From: Symbiodinium microadriaticum
Taxonomy: Eukaryota; Sar; Dinophyceae; Suessiales; Symbiodiniaceae
Length of the DNA stretch: 64,000 nt
Direction: 5' to 3'
NCBI GenBank assembly: GCA_001939145.1
Contig: LSRX01000854.1
Coordinates: 200,677 to 264,676 of the forward strand
Numbering within the stretch: the stretch's first letter is position 1; each line of letters opens with the position of its first letter. The translations under genes were made by a program, and so were the position numbers. The notes below the pieces were generated by a model. The model searched no databases, was not told the origin of the DNA, and worked only from the letters and a program-made list of their open reading frames with translations. This document shows, piece after piece, positions 22,439 to 35,442 of the stretch.

Positions 22439-23635
22439 AATCCTATTAGACCTTTTGAAGTTTCTTGAATCTTGAACCCTTTCATATTAATATATCCCTA
22501 TCATCTACGTCGCGCAAACCCTAAATTCGAAACCCAAGCCCAACCACCCCACCACAAGAAGGGGAGAAAGGGACTAAATACCAAATCTGTCACCCACTTT
22601 ATACCGAAGAAGGATTAACTTAAACAACTCATACAAATAATCCCTCTATTCCCACCACGGGGTGGGTAATCATAGCTGAGAAAAGAGGGGTTCGAACATC
22701 ATTGTGTTATATAATTCTATTATCGATCATCTTTATAGATCTTCTATGGATCTGAATCGACTATATAGCTTCTTGAATTCCATTCTGTAGAAAGAGATAT
22801 AATATTTATATTATTAAACGAGAAGAAAATTCTATATCTCGTCGAATAAATACTACGCCACAAGAAAATTCTATATTTCATCGAATATTCTAAATCCAAT
22901 ATCTATATTTAATGATATAATCGAATATATATAATATTTATTTATGAATAATTTAATGAATTATTAATTAGAATGAATCGATCAATCATATTCATCATAT
23001 ATATATATATATATTAATTAATAATATAATTTCATAGATTATTATAAATCATAGATGCGTTTTTTATATCATATCTGACAAGATTACGGAGATCATATCC
23101 AACTAACAATAATTCCTCACGATTAATATATATCAAAAATTCAAAGATTATTGCCCTTAGATATTTCTATTTCCAAGACGTACTTATTTTAATCCAATTC
23201 TTTTTTCCTAATCCATCCTTCGCCTCCAGAGTACTAGACTTACGATTATATTCCAACATTCTCAAATTTTAAGAAAAATCCGGCTAAAGATTTAAAATAC
23301 CTAATTTTCCGAAAAAAATTAAATAATCTGAAAAAAATAGATTAAATTTTCTTTAATTTCCCAAATCACAGAAAATATCATTGTGAATCCAATCTTAATA
23401 TATCTTATTTATTTTCATATTATTCGATGCTAAATAAAATAAATATTAATTATATCGTACGTCTTATATGCATAAATCGTGCCTATATATCGTATAGGAT
23501 AACGATAGAATATTTAGAAAATAACGATTAATCATCAATCACGATTTCACGCTATATAAGGAAAAAATTGCCAAATCTTATATTCATGCCTATATAGACA
23601 AGGAAATATGAAACCAAAAAAGAGATAAATAAAAT

Positions 23636-24016
23636 CAATAACGACAAATTAAGACAATAAACAATAGATCGAGATAAATGAGTCGACAAACCGATAAATA
23701 CAGATAAATAGACAAAAAAATAGACAGATATAGACAGACGGACACAAATACAAATAAACAGACAGAGACAGACATATACAGACAGACAGACAGACAAGCA
23801 GACAGACAAATAAATAGACAAATATCAATAGATAGATATAGACAAACGGATACGAACACAAACAAGCAGACAGAGATAGATTCAGATAGACAGACACAGA
23901 TACGGACAGACAACAGATAGACCGACAGACAGACGGACAGACGGACAAACGGACAGACGGACAGACAGACAGATAGACAGACAGACACACAGACACAGAG
24001 AGAGAGAGAGAGAGAG
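23636..24016. repeat. GACA/ATAGACAGA microsatellite field
   Basis: Long imperfect runs of AGACAGAC and ATAGACAAA end in a (GA)n tract. The minus-strand frames (Leu-Ser-Val-Cys repeats) are artefacts. Confidence 0.9.
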
Positions 24017-24279
24017 ACCCACACGCACAGGCTTGGCAAGAACTGATGCGATGAATTCTGAACTACTATGCGAAAAGAGATTGCAGCAACCATGTAGGTA
24101 TGCACTCTAGGGTTGGCTACTCCAGTGCCTTAGTGGGCCCACTGGCTAATCCGAATATATAATTTTTGTTATATAGCGTTTGCTTAAAGGCCGCTCCCCC
24201 CCTGCTACAGAAATCGGAATCACCCCTGTGGCTGCAGAACTCAGAATGAATCGCCATATTCAGGTGCTTTCACACACAA

Positions 24280-24350
24280 ACAGATAGATGGACAGACAGA
24301 CAGATAGACAGATAGACAGAGAGACAGACAGACAGATAGACAGACAGATT
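24280..24350. repeat. GACAGATA microsatellite
   Basis: A short second array of the same GACA/GATA type, about 270 bp after the first. Confidence 0.88.
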
Positions 24351-26947
24351 TTGACCGGGAGCTTGCCTCCCTATTACTACCAAAACTCCGAAACTTTAAT
24401 ACTGCGAGATTTCCTAAAGCTGCCAAAATTTCGAAAAAAAATTTTCAGGGAAAGAAGTGCTCTCGGCACAAAAATTTTTCGATATTTTAGTTTCGCGAGA
24501 CAGGCATGCAAGAGACTTTCAAAAAAGAAACGTGCCAAAAGACGAGGTTACAGGGGCCAAGGCCGCGCACAAAAAAAAGAGACGACTAGAACGAAATCAT
24601 TTTATTAGAGAATTTTAAAGCAATCAATTCTTTCGATTTATTTATTCAAATTTTTTGATTTCGATAGAAATAATTATTACCCTAATATCTCAATAATGTA
24701 AAAAAATAATTTAAAGAACGATTTCTATAATGATACATTATTGAGAATTTTACGACAATTGATTCTGAAAATAAATTATAAGAACTAAATCGAATGATTC
24801 TAGAAATTTCGGCTTCTTAAAATATCAAGAAGTTTGAGAAATTCAGATTCTTGAATATCATAAAACGAAAGACTACTATTCTATTAAATTCACATAATCG
24901 CAAAAATAATTTTCTGTATATTTTTTCAATCAAATCTATATATATAAGTATAAATCAATTGAATATGACTATCAATATGAAATTTTTTGATAGTTGATAT
25001 AAATCTCTTATCAATATTATATTTCTAAATTAATATATGCCTTTTAATTTGCAATCGAAAAGAAAATTCTTATAATTTCCGAATAAAAATCATATTTTTT
25101 AGATGCTAAATAAGACGATCAAATTTAGGTTTCTCAAGAGAAAATTTCTAATATATTCTCATCATTCTCAAGCATTTGCTTCTTTCTTATTCTAATAGAA
25201 ATCATAATTTTAATAATATATGATTTTGATTTGAGATTTCTGATATCTATATTATATATATATATATATTATGATTTTCGAATAATTTTTTAGATATTTT
25301 CATTAAATTCATTATTATAATAAATTTTCTATTCAATAAAAAATTCTCTTATTAATTTTATTATATTAATTCAATATTAGAAAGAGAAATCTCAGATTCT
25401 TTCATATATAATCTCTAGATCTCTATGATGTGTCTCATCAAGATAATAATATAAGGAAAAAACGGTTTATATTATCTATTGAATCGAAGATAATATCTAA
25501 ATATATAGATTATTAGTTAATATCTTCTATATATATATATATATATTGGATGAAATATTTCATTTTCTAATTTTGGTTTTCTTTTTAGTCAAATATAATT
25601 CAATGAAAGAGATATTATGAATTCGTATCTATTCGGATCTTCTTCTTCTGTACGCTACTCGAGGTCTCGAGCTAAGCGTTGCCCATCGGAATATCTCTTC
25701 CGGAAAAAAGAATCACGAATTTGTCACTATGTCCCAGAGTCTCTTGGACCACGACATAAAACTTTCTCCAGTACTTAGAGTTCCTACTTTGCTTAAGCAA
25801 GATATTCGATGAGGTATTCGATAAAAAGACCTTTGATTTGGAGTTGAAGATTAATTCCTCCCGAAAAGAGGTTGTCGATATTTTGCCCCATTCATAAAAT
25901 TGTTCATATATTCCGGACTATAAAGATCCACTCATATATAAGCTTCTTTGAATATCCCGGATAGCCAATTCGTCCTTGGTTTGCCTACTCTTCGGATGAA
26001 TTCGATTCGTGGTGCATATATTCCTTGTTCAAATAAGATTTGTCTTATAGGGACTACTAAAAGTGAGTGTAAGATTTGTCTTAAAAGAGCTCATATATTT
26101 ATATTTAAATATTTAGGCATATGTCTTAATCATTTTAAGATTTATCTATTCTCGATACACATATGTGAGTGGTATTTATAAGACTCACCTAAGTATATTC
26201 ATTCAAAATATATCTATACGAGATTATTCTACTTTAGTCCATTATATTATTTCTAGACCGTATAATAACTCGTTAAATACGATTCAAGTCAATATTCTTA
26301 GCTTCCATGCTTTAGTGGTGCAAGCGTTAAACCACAGAAATTTGAATTAATTAACTATACCTATCGCTTCTCCAATCTATTTCAGAACTTCTCTACGGTT
26401 GTCGACAACACCCGTAAACATTATCCCTAGATAGGCAATTTATTCCTTACATAGCACAGACGATTCGTATATCTATTCAAATAGAAATCTGTATTATAAT
26501 AATATTTGCTTATCTTCGAATAATTGAAATTCAGAAGATAAAATCTTAGATATTCGTAATGACTTTTAAAAATAACCTCTATTCTATATATTTATTTAGA
26601 ATCTATATTCCATTATAGTAAGAATAAGAACAGATCCCAATAGATCCAAAATACGAAATTCGAATTCTTCAATATTTAGTTCAAATTCGTCCTTTCATAA
26701 TCCTAGCTCTAGCTCTCGCAGCGAACGCCACAAAAAGAATCAAGGGAAAGAGAGGAATGAGATTTTCAAAAATAATTCTAGCTAGAAGAATTATTATCAA
26801 TTTATTTTAATGTCTTCCACCTTCTCATAACAAGCGGTAGTAATTTGTGGCCTAGAACCTACATCTGCCAAGAACCGAGATTCAAATCTCATCTAAAAGC
26901 CAATTTCGATATTTACGCTAAAATTCTGTATCCTTGAGGAGCATCAT

Positions 26948-26986
26948 TGTGTATATATATATATATGTGTGTGTGTATAGTTCGAC

Positions 26987-27062
<76 letters not shown>

Positions 27063-27092
27063 GTGTGTGTGTGTGTATGTGTATATACATAT
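26948..27092. repeat. Compound TA / TC / TG dinucleotide repeat
   Basis: TATATA-TGTG, then a long TC run (about 26990-27023), then TATATA and TGTGTG. It marks the right side of the A+T-rich island. Confidence 0.92.
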
Positions 27093-27199
27093 ACCTAGAG
27101 GTAGGGACGCTAAAGTTCTAGTCTAAAGCCAGTCAAAATCTAGACGAAAATCAAGAATAGGAATATTACAAACACATGCATGCTTTTTTTTCTGCAAAA

Positions 27200-28190
27200 A
27201 AGATAAAACCCGAACGAGGTGCGCTCCCAGCCCCCGAAATTTTCAATAAGTTTTGACTCTCAAGACTCGCAAACGGCAGGCAGAGCTCCACACAATCCGA
27301 ATCACCGCGCTAGCATCCCCTTGGAGAAGATCCGATACGATCAGAATAAACCATAGCAACACAGACAAGGCCCAAAGCTCCGGGAGCTCACAAACAAATA
27401 TCAAAGAACCCATGTGACAACTCTCTCCCACGGCTGCCGAGTTACTAGACTATCCGTCACCTGAGCTACAGCAGCACACGACCCTCTAACCCAGCGCGCC
27501 AAAGAAGCAGAATTCCGCATCAAGGGCATCGTAGTGTATGTAAGGCCTTACGAGTAGGAGGGCAAATCGCAAAGCCGCCCCCACTTATAAATTCTCTGTG
27601 AAACAAAATGTGCTGATCCGAGTGTAGGTGGGCAATTAAGCTCTATTAGGACTTTACGTTTTATAAAGTGGATATAAATACATACAATCATATCTATAAA
27701 CGGTATGAATGTAATCCAAGCCCATGAATATAAATGACCTAAAGACGCAACTTTGGCCTAATACTCGCGAAAAATGCGAAACCCCGCACCCAAAATTGCT
27801 TAAATTGGAAAGTCCAGCGTATCTCCTTGAAACAAGATTTTTTTGCAAGCCCGAATCCCCAATCTTTACAATAGATTCTCAAGATAGTGATTCAAACTAT
27901 TTGTAAAAATCTGGGAAGGCCGAGTTATCAATATCGGACATCGCTGTTGTCGAACATGGCTGAAACACATTATCAGATGGAAAGCACTGCCAGCGACCTT
28001 GCAGGAATCGCGGATTCATTTGTTCTGCACGGACGGCCTGTTCCTTAGACGATTCAAAGACAAAAGGGCGGATCATACATGCGAAACAAGCAACTTGCTC
28101 AATGTTACAGTTACAAGCCAAACTTGAGATCAAGTCTGCTTCAAACGGACACGCATGCGCAGCTCCGTGTCCTGATCCAACACAAAACAC
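27200..28190. other. No supportable gene
   Basis: Composition returns gradually towards balanced. Only short frames (about 60 residues) without signatures occur. Confidence 0.45.
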
Positions 28191-28194
28191 CGCT

Positions 28195-28860
28195 TTCTAC
28201 ATGACCGTGCCAGCAGCAGGAAACAACACCCGAGCAATGTCAACGAAAGGGTCCATGAACAAAGCCTGGGAGTCCTCATCAAGACGTGAGGTGGAATTCT
28301 GCACGAAGTGCAGAATGTGAATCTCGACCTCGCGTCGACTCGATATGAGGCCACGAACGTCTGTCACAAGGTGTCTTGAGGCAGGACTGCAAACCAGCTT
28401 GATGCACACAGCGTCTGAGGGTTTTTGCAACAGTGCGAGGCCTTTCGTCGCTCAAAATGATATCGCCCCTTCCGCGTGAACTCTATTCTACGCAGATCAG
28501 CTTTGTCATCGGCGCGGGGTGGCAAACTCCCCAGGAGGTGCCAGCACGTCGAGGCATCCATGCCATGAGACAATGCGATGTCGTGCTGCAAGCTCCGCTC
28601 CCTCTCGACACTGTCCTCTGCAAGACAGTACAACGTTGTCGACATTGCGATTTCCGTGTCTCAGTCTCGGCCTCTCGCTTGCATCGTTCACGGAATGGCA
28701 CATCGTCCCGCTCGTGGCACTTTACTTGGTGGCCTCACCGACATGTGTCTCACATCGCCTCGCGGCCACCGGCTGACCGCCTGGCCATTACATCCCAAAG
28801 TGCAGGTCGTGGAAGAAGCCCACAGCTTTGCGATCTCCTTCCTCAAGCAGCTTTGCTAAA
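28195..28860 (-). CDS. Putative exons of unknown function
   Basis: Two minus-strand frames have charged, protein-like composition. 28645-28364 contains 'DIALSHGMDASTCWHLLG' and 'RRIEFTRKGRYHFERRKAS'. 28430-28197 contains 'HILHFVQNSTSRLDEDSQAL' and 'MDPFVDIARVLFPAAGTVM' before a stop at 28197. They lie just downstream of a PPR block on the same strand and may be its 3' exons. I recognise no domain in them. Confidence 0.3.
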
Positions 28861-28899
28861 TGCAGATGTTGGATGCCGAAGTCGCACACCGGAACGGCG

Positions 28900-29435
28900 C
28901 TGGAGCAGCTGACGACATCCTCAGCCAACGACAATGAGAAAGAACCGCAAGAGATGTAGTTCGCTTGCGTGCAAGGTTGAAAGCCACCCGACATTTAGCC
29001 CAGCATCGTGCTGCGGCATGGTTTCGAATATGTGTAGAGCCGGCTGCCACTGCAAGCCCTGAGACTTCGATACATGCAACCGGTACATGTATGCCTTCCC
29101 AAGCCCTGAAACACCGAAACATGGACAGACAAACAATGAATTGTGTGCTGGTCGAGTCACTCGCCCACATGCCAGAATTGCAGAATTGCTACAGAACAGA
29201 TCCGTGGCATTGGGGTCTTCAAGATTGCAGAGCAGTGTCAAGGCTCTGTCCCATTGGGCCGCAGCACTGGAAGCACTGATTGCACTGCCTTAACTTGCAT
29301 CCGTGCATGACATGGTCGACGGTCCGAAAAGTAGCAGCCTTGTCAGGGCGAAGGCACTGAAGCAGGGCAGATTCGGCTGCAGCCCGCGGCTCGGCATTGA
29401 CCGGACGAGGACGAAGGCATCCCTCCAAGCCGCAC
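28900..29435 (-). CDS. Pentatricopeptide repeat (PPR) protein, partial
   Basis: PPR motifs are read in changing frames on the minus strand: 'WRDAFVLVRSMPSRGLQPNL' (about 29430-29370), 'SAISASSAAAQWDRALTLL' (about 29285-29230), 'TDLFCSNSAILACG' (about 29205-29165), and 'LQWQPALHIFETMPQ' (about 29060-29015). PPR proteins bind organellar RNA and act in its processing or editing; dinoflagellates have many. Frame changes between motifs imply introns. Ends are not defined. It may be one gene with the PPR blocks at 31-32.8 and 36-39 kb, but more than 1.5 kb separates them. Confidence 0.6.
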
Positions 29436-29439
29436 CTGC

Positions 29440-31000
29440 AGCTTAGAGCAGCCTAGAACTTGGTCACACGTCCTTCTTCGTGTGACTCCGTGTGTTATAA
29501 ACCCTACATATTTCACTTGTCGTGGGTATGGTCTGGGCGGCCGTTGCCACTTTGGCCGGCATGAACTGTGGTAAAACTCCCTGATGTTCAACAGAGCAAT
29601 ATTTACAGCACGAGCTCAGCCAAAGATGCGTGCACCAAACGAAACCCAAGGATAAACTACTTCAAACAATTCATAGGAGAAATGCAAGCATCTGCAATTC
29701 ATGGGTGTGACACAGATGAACCGGTTGAGACATGCTCGATATTGGAGGTGGTAGCCTCTAGGTCTGCTGTTCACATCGCACTAGGGGTAGGCCACTGCAT
29801 TGCCACTACTTGTCAGGAAGGTGTGTTTCGGAAAGATTGCTTCTTTTCCGGAGTGGTAAGCCGGCGAGGTTTTACTGGAACGACGGTCGCACATGGTACT
29901 CTAAGCGGGCGAGCTGGCATTCAATACATGAATTCCAAACCGGAACTCTCGGCAAAGAGCTGACCGTAAAGCAAGCGATTCGATGCTTCAGTTGTATTGA
30001 CGTTAGTGGGGTTGTTGTTGTTGTTGTTGCAGCTGCTGTTGTTGCTGTTGCTGCCGCTGCCGCTGCCGCTGCTGCTGCCGCTGCCATTGCTGCTTCCGCG
30101 GTCCTCCTTTTCCTCCTCAGCGTTCTCCTCGTCATAATCCATCGTCTCCCTCTCCCTCTCCCTCGCCGTCACGTCAATGATTTCCATTGGCCAAGTATTT
30201 CTAGGATAGCACGAGGACTTCTCACATAATGTTCGGTCGCCAAGGATTACCATGGAATCCTGAGCCCGAAAGCTGTCAGTTTCGTAGGTCTCCGTGGAGA
30301 TAGCCGGGACTGTCCCGCTTTCTATGCCGGACATACCTTGACCGTGGCGAGGCAGAACGGCCTGGGCGGGGTTCTGCCCGTGTCTCTGGCATCCCTAGCC
30401 GCCCTAGCCTTGCGGGAGAGCATTTCTCAACGAGCGCAAATACCTCGCAAACGCGTTGAAAACGGGTTCCTCCTGTTTCAGCGATGTGCTTCATTCATGC
30501 GTGCCTCTGCCGCAAGGATCCTTCAAACCCTCACAGTTAGAGAGTGTGTCGCCGGCTTGCATCATTCCGTGGCAAGTGGGCTTACTTCTTCTTGTCTGTT
30601 GTTATGGACTGCAGGGGGTCAAGTCCGAGATATGCCAAGGCGTTCCGCGGTTTAGACATGCGGATTCCTGCTTGCCGGTTGTATTGAGATGATCTCGGAT
30701 ACCGGGCACGTGCTCGCTGCCAAAATGCCTCAACAATTCACCTGCAGCTTTTGTTGTGGCAGGTTGAAACTCCCATGCACTAATAATGATGCCCCTTCCG
30801 AAGTACAGCAACTGGACCCCAATTCTTCCCATTTTTGCTTGTGGGCTCCGCTTAGGCTTAGGTCCTGTTACGTGCTGCAGTTTCGCCAAGAACTTACCCT
30901 GCCTATTCTCTGATGGATGAGGGTTGTCTTGTCATGATACCCATCTTATCGCCGCGTCGCCAACTACACGTCGATGTTCGGGTACGACGCGACTCTTTGC
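29440..31000. other. No recognised gene; repeat at 29998-30110
   Basis: This interval between PPR blocks contains a trinucleotide repeat and several short frames without domains, such as 30889-30602 minus. It could be intron or intergenic sequence. Confidence 0.4.
30007..30108. repeat. GTT/GCTGCC trinucleotide repeat
   Basis: A GTT run passes into GCTGCTGTT and GCCGCT units. The Ala-, Asn- or Thr-rich frames through it are artefacts. Confidence 0.85.
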
Positions 31001-31014
31001 TAAGAAAGCAATGC

Positions 31015-32800
31015 AGTCTGTGATTATGTAAAACATGCGCAGTCCCAGCTGCGCCTCGCTCACATGCGCTGATGGCACAGCTGAAGCCGATCAGGTCTGG
31101 GGAGACTCGGGCTGTCGTCATGTCGTAGAAAAGAAGTAATGCCAGCTGCCATCTGCTGCCTGGTAGCAGGTCAGAGCATTCACAGCACTGTTGGGGACGC
31201 GAGTGCAGAACGTGTTGGCACCAGCCCTGGCCGAGTGACTGTCCAGCGCAGAAATAGCACCACTGTAACTGATGACCTGGCTTGCCGTGCATGTCTAGCT
31301 TTAGATGCGAGTGTCTGTTTGATCAGAATCAGAACCCTGGGTCTGCGGCATCTGCGGCATGCTCTGATGTCTTCAGCTGCTCCAATATGTGCAGCGCATG
31401 CTGCCATTCACCGCTGCCCGCACATGCGCTGATAGCTGCATTGTAGCCTTTGTCTTGCCAACACTCTTGCAGAGTGATGCTTCCAAACGGCTTGGCAGCT
31501 TAAAACATGTTCTTCCGAAAGGTCGGCTCCGATCGAAGAGGGATTGTGTGCACCAGGTGCAAGAAAAGAAGCTAATCGTGTCCGGCTTGAACTGTGCCAG
31601 TGGCATCGCTGCCAAAAGCTGAAGTGCCCCTTGCCAGAATCCAGCCTTAGTGAGATGCATGCCGCACACTGCTCACAACGAGCAGTAAGCCGTTTCACTC
31701 AGGCGGACCAACCTTGTCGCATGCACTGATCGCTGCATTAAACCCGACGAGTGTGGCGAGGAGGCGTTCCTCTACTGCCAGCTTGGCGGGGTAGATGTGT
31801 GGCGAGTTTTTGCATCGATCTACAGTTCAGTGGCTCCTCTTCCATGTGTGTCAGCAGGCACAGTGCCGACTGCCATTTGCCAACCTTCCTTGGTAACAAT
31901 GGAAGCTCGCCTGCCAGACAAAGTTGGCGACGCCTATGGACAAAAGCTGGGCTCATTGCTCGCATGCACTAATCGCGCTGTTGACGCATATCACGTCCTT
32001 GCGCACCTGTGCGGACAAGTGATAAGCATGTTCTGAACTTGTAACCTGAGCAACCACAGCACAGGCCTACATTATGTGCGCCTGGATCGTAGCAATTGTC
32101 GACAGCAACACAAGCACCGATTGCCACTCAGTTGCCTTTTCACAAGCCTCGGCCGTGGACATTGTGACTGCACTGTCACGTGTCAGCCCACGTAGGTTAC
32201 CGGATTTCTGTCAGACCCGTCTATGAGACGCTTGACCTGTCACCGTTTATCGTAAACTCGGTCCACTCTTGGATCTTTTCGGAGGGGCCGGGTATCAGTA
32301 AGACTGCTCATCTGCACGAAAATGCTCATTCCAGGTCACAGAGGATGAGCAAGCGCATGTGACGACGTTCGGCTCAATCGCTGCAAGTCTCATCTCGGAC
32401 AGGAGGAAGGCAGCTTGTGTCCAGCAAGATCTGCTCTCACAAGCGTTCATTGCAGAACTGAAGGTGTACACCTTGTCATCACGTGGCCAGGTCGCATGAG
32501 CCCTACCAAAAAAGCAGCCCGGGAGCATCATCAGGGGCTCCGGCATTCGGTGCAGCCGGCAACGTCTGCATGAGCTTTAAAGTCCGAACTGCCCAGGTCC
32601 ATTGGCCCGACCTGCATGCATTTATATAGACGTGCAAGGGCCTGCCTTACTGCCTGACCAGGCCTTGAAAAATCCTAGGGCCGGTGAGCGGAAGTGTTCC
32701 AATCACTCCAGGCAGCTTTTCGCAGGCACCAACATAGGCAGTGAAGTGAAACACATTGCATTCCACTAGGTTCTTCCTCGGCACAATCATTAGATTCAGC
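31015..32800 (-). CDS. Pentatricopeptide repeat (PPR) protein, multi-exon
   Basis: A chain of PPR motifs is read on the minus strand in shifting frames: 'NVFHFTAYVGACEKLPGV' (about 32755), 'VYTFSSAMNACESRSCW' (about 32470), 'EACEKATEWQSVLVLLSTI' (about 32150), 'VICVNSAISACE' (about 32005), 'GKWQSALCLLTHM' (about 31885), 'VGFNAAISACDKVG' (about 31745), 'FWQGALQLLAAMPLAQFKPD' (about 31640), 'YNAAISACAGSGEWQHALHI' (about 31440), 'VISYSGAISALDS' (about 31280) and 'WQLALLLFYDMTTARVSPDL' (about 31150), then 'FSCAISACERG'. Nearly every motif sits in its own small exon. Role by family: sequence-specific RNA binding, usually in mitochondrion or plastid. No targeting peptide can be assigned because the first exon is unclear. 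Confidence 0.75.
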
Positions 32801-34680
32801 TTTCGGGAAAGTGTCTCTGCAATCGCTCCTCTGCCGTCTGTTCATGGCCCTATTCTTGCCGCAGATGGTAGCTCTCCATCACTCCAAACCATGCAAGAAA
32901 GCCCAATGTCGGTGTGAGCCTGCTGGTGGAAACAAATCGATCGGGCCGTTTCGTGGTACTCTCACTATTGTGATATGTCGCAAGCTACAGGAGCCAACCC
33001 CCTGCTTTTCAATAAACTCCGAGCCCGCATCGATTCCAAAAGGTGCTTGCGGACAGCTCTATGACTGTTGTGCCACACATCCTCTGTCCAATGGAGCTGG
33101 CCCGTTTGGATGATAATTCGTAGGCAGATTGTATTCCTAGGGGCTCTGTCAGTGTCTCACAGCGTATCGCCATATTCTTTCCGAGACGCTGCATTAGCGT
33201 CAAGACGTCGCCCGCCAGGGATATGCGCCTGAGGGCATGTGGACGGTCGCCAAACTTGGCCTCTGCTTCGCTCAATTCCGCGTCTCAGGCGACATTGTGC
33301 GAGCGCTGCGCGACTGCGACAATTCACAAGCTGTTGAACTCCACGAGTTGTCGTCAACAGGTGCCTCACCGTGTCTATGGTGTTGCCTGGGTCCTGATCT
33401 ATGTAGCCTTATGTCGAAGACTGGCACTTGCGCTTCTCTGAATATCTGTGAATCTACACTCACGTTGCCTCATCGTTGCCAGGCTTGCGAGGACCTTGGT
33501 CGCTTCCTGCGGACGGTGCCGCCATCGCTGCAGAGAGGGCGACAGCATCCGCTGCAACTCCTCATCACCGCGGGCCGATTTGCATTACGTTCACCATCAT
33601 CGCCAAATCGCTGACCTAATCACTGCTGGCCTGTTCGGTGACGGAAGGGCCGCAGGACAGAAGCAAGTCCACTTCGGGAACCAACCTCTCCTGCCACGGC
33701 TCTCGGCCAATTCACGAAAAGATGGCAGGGCCGCGCAAATTCGCGGTTGCCTTTTTGCTCTGCCGGTTGCGCGATAGCCGAACTGCAGGATGGCCCACCA
33801 TCGCGAGCGAACTTCAGCCATCTCATGAGGCATTGCTACGCTGCCTATACAGCTAGTGCCTGCCTCGTTTTCTACACAGACAGACTTGATAATCGCACAT
33901 CCCAGGCAAGCAACTTCATGAATCACACCGGTGCCTGCACCTTGTCCTGCAGTTCATGCGCCGAGGAATGCTGTTCAGTTTCGAGCGTCGCGTTCTGGTG
34001 TCAGATTAGTCGTATCCAGCTCTTTGTCTGCCAGGAAGAGGTATGGCGCATGTTAAAATTGCTGCCGCAAGATCTTCAGTATTCATGCTCGCGAAGCATG
34101 TGATTACCATCAACAAGAGCACAAAGCTTGCAGATCCTGCTACCGGTGGCAAAGAACCTGGAGGGCGATCGTACCCCAAGCATATGATACTAACTCTGTA
34201 CAGAAATTATAGCAATGCTTGTCGTTGCATGCCGTGTTTTCTGGCATGCAAGTCCCCCTAATTCTGTTAAACTCTCCTCGCTGGGCCAAGCCTTGGAAAA
34301 AGCAACATACACCCTTCCTGTGGTAGAAGACAGTGAATGTAAAAGCCACGAGGAGTGGGACAACTCGATCCAAAGGCAACGCGAGGAACTGTTGGCAGTT
34401 GAGGGGCCTACCCCAGTGCAGCCTTTGGATGTTCTTCAAAAGATCGTCCGGAGACGTGGATTGCAGATGCCAAACGACCCCTCCTGCATGCCTTGCCATA
34501 CAGGCTAGCCGGCAGCAGGACTTTGTACAGCTGTCGCAACATGACGCAGACAGTGTAAGATAGCAACACTGCAGTTGTCTCACACCGTCGTGCATCTTCC
34601 TGCGAAAGAAATGAACGAATTTAAATGCAGTAGCACAAGCTAGAATTGAGTAGTCTCATGCTGCCATCTCGCAGTTTTGC
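32800..34680. other. No recognised gene
   Basis: Short frames on both strands with no PPR motif or other signature. A plus-strand frame at 34215-34508 has a charged segment ('EEWDNSIQRQREELLAVEG') that could be an exon, but it is isolated and against the local gene direction. Confidence 0.4.
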
Positions 34681-35442
34681 TCAAGCGAAGCCCATGATGT
34701 TCATGCCCTCCTGGATGTCTTTCTTGCACGTCTGCTGCTTCCTGGTCTGCGCGCACTCTGGTACTTTGCTCCTCGACTGAAACGATTCCGTGGTGTGGCT
34801 GGCGCTGCACTTGGGATTGCGGGTTGATCGATTTGCCCCACCACGAACCTCTTCAATGACACGATAGGTGACATCAATGTCATCTGTAGGGCCCGTCACA
34901 GGTACAGTGACATCGTACACCTTGGCACTACCAAGGAGGGCATTCCTAGCCTCGCTAGTTTTCACTTCCCGGCAAGCTCCCCCGACTTGCTTGACCACCT
35001 CACGCACAGGAACTTGCCGCAAAATATTGGCCAGTTGGGAAACATCCTGTGGATGAGCACCGCAAGCTGCGACGACTGACACTTCCGAGTTCTTTCGAAC
35101 GGGACAGTGGCCTTTAGCACGCATGGTATGGCGTCCTCCCTTGCCGGTTTGGCGGCAATGACTTTCACGGGCAAGCTGCTTCGCATCCGGATAGCAACAA
35201 TCATCATCGTCCTCGAAGCATTCCTCAGTCACCTGCCGGCAGGATTCCGAGCTGACCTCTTTGTCGTCTCTGAGAGACTGATTCGTGGCCGTCTTTTTGT
35301 CGGTCTTGGTGATTTTGTCCTTCTGGGTGCATAGACGAGCTGCCCAGGATGGAGCCTCTGTCTCATCTACAGGGAACTCGTCGAATGCCATCTCTTTGGC
35401 AGAGCTGCTTACCATCTCCCACTCGGGCTCCGAGGTCAACAT
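34681..35442 (-). CDS. Acidic, cysteine-containing open frame, unknown function
   Basis: 253 residues from the first in-frame Met to the stop at 34681, one of the longest clean frames here. The N-terminal third is acidic ('EWEMVSSSAKEMAFDEFPVD'). The middle has a 'CFEDDDDCCYPDA' cluster. The C-terminal part includes 'QLANILRQVPVREVVKQVGG'. No known domain recognised. It lies between two PPR blocks on the same strand and could be the last exon of the upstream PPR gene or a separate gene. Confidence 0.4.
   Translation of the reverse strand: MLTSEPEWEMVSSSAKEMAFDEFPVDETEAPSWAARLCTQKDKITKTDKKTATNQSLRDDKEVSSESCRQVTEECFEDDDDCCYPDAKQLARESHCRQTGKGGRHTMRAKGHCPVRKNSEVSVVAACGAHPQDVSQLANILRQVPVREVVKQVGGACREVKTSEARNALLGSAKVYDVTVPVTGPTDDIDVTYRVIEEVRGGANRSTRNPKCSASHTTESFQSRSKVPECAQTRKQQTCKKDIQEGMNIMGFA

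Larger units (their letters stand above)
21170..27200. other. A+T-rich island, no recognised gene
   Basis: Composition changes from balanced or G+C-rich to roughly three quarters A+T by eye, with TATATA runs, few open frames above 60 codons and no domain. Less A+T-rich pockets lie at about 22370-22690, 24090-24360 and 25620-26440. The pocket at 25948-26350 has two short frames ('MNIPDSQFVLGLPTLRM...' and 'MSGIYKTHLSIF...') that I do not recognise. I found no convincing tRNA or rRNA. It could be organelle-derived, a foreign insertion or an assembly chimera; the sequence alone does not decide. Confidence 0.75.

Noticed and set aside
23552..24105. Leu-Ser-Val-Cys-rich frames resembling membrane proteins
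   Set aside because: Direct translation of GACA/ATAGACA microsatellites.
26868..26905. GAGATTCAAATCTC hairpin as a tRNA T-arm
   Set aside because: The loop length is wrong and no other arms are present; it is a small chance inverted repeat in A+T-rich DNA.
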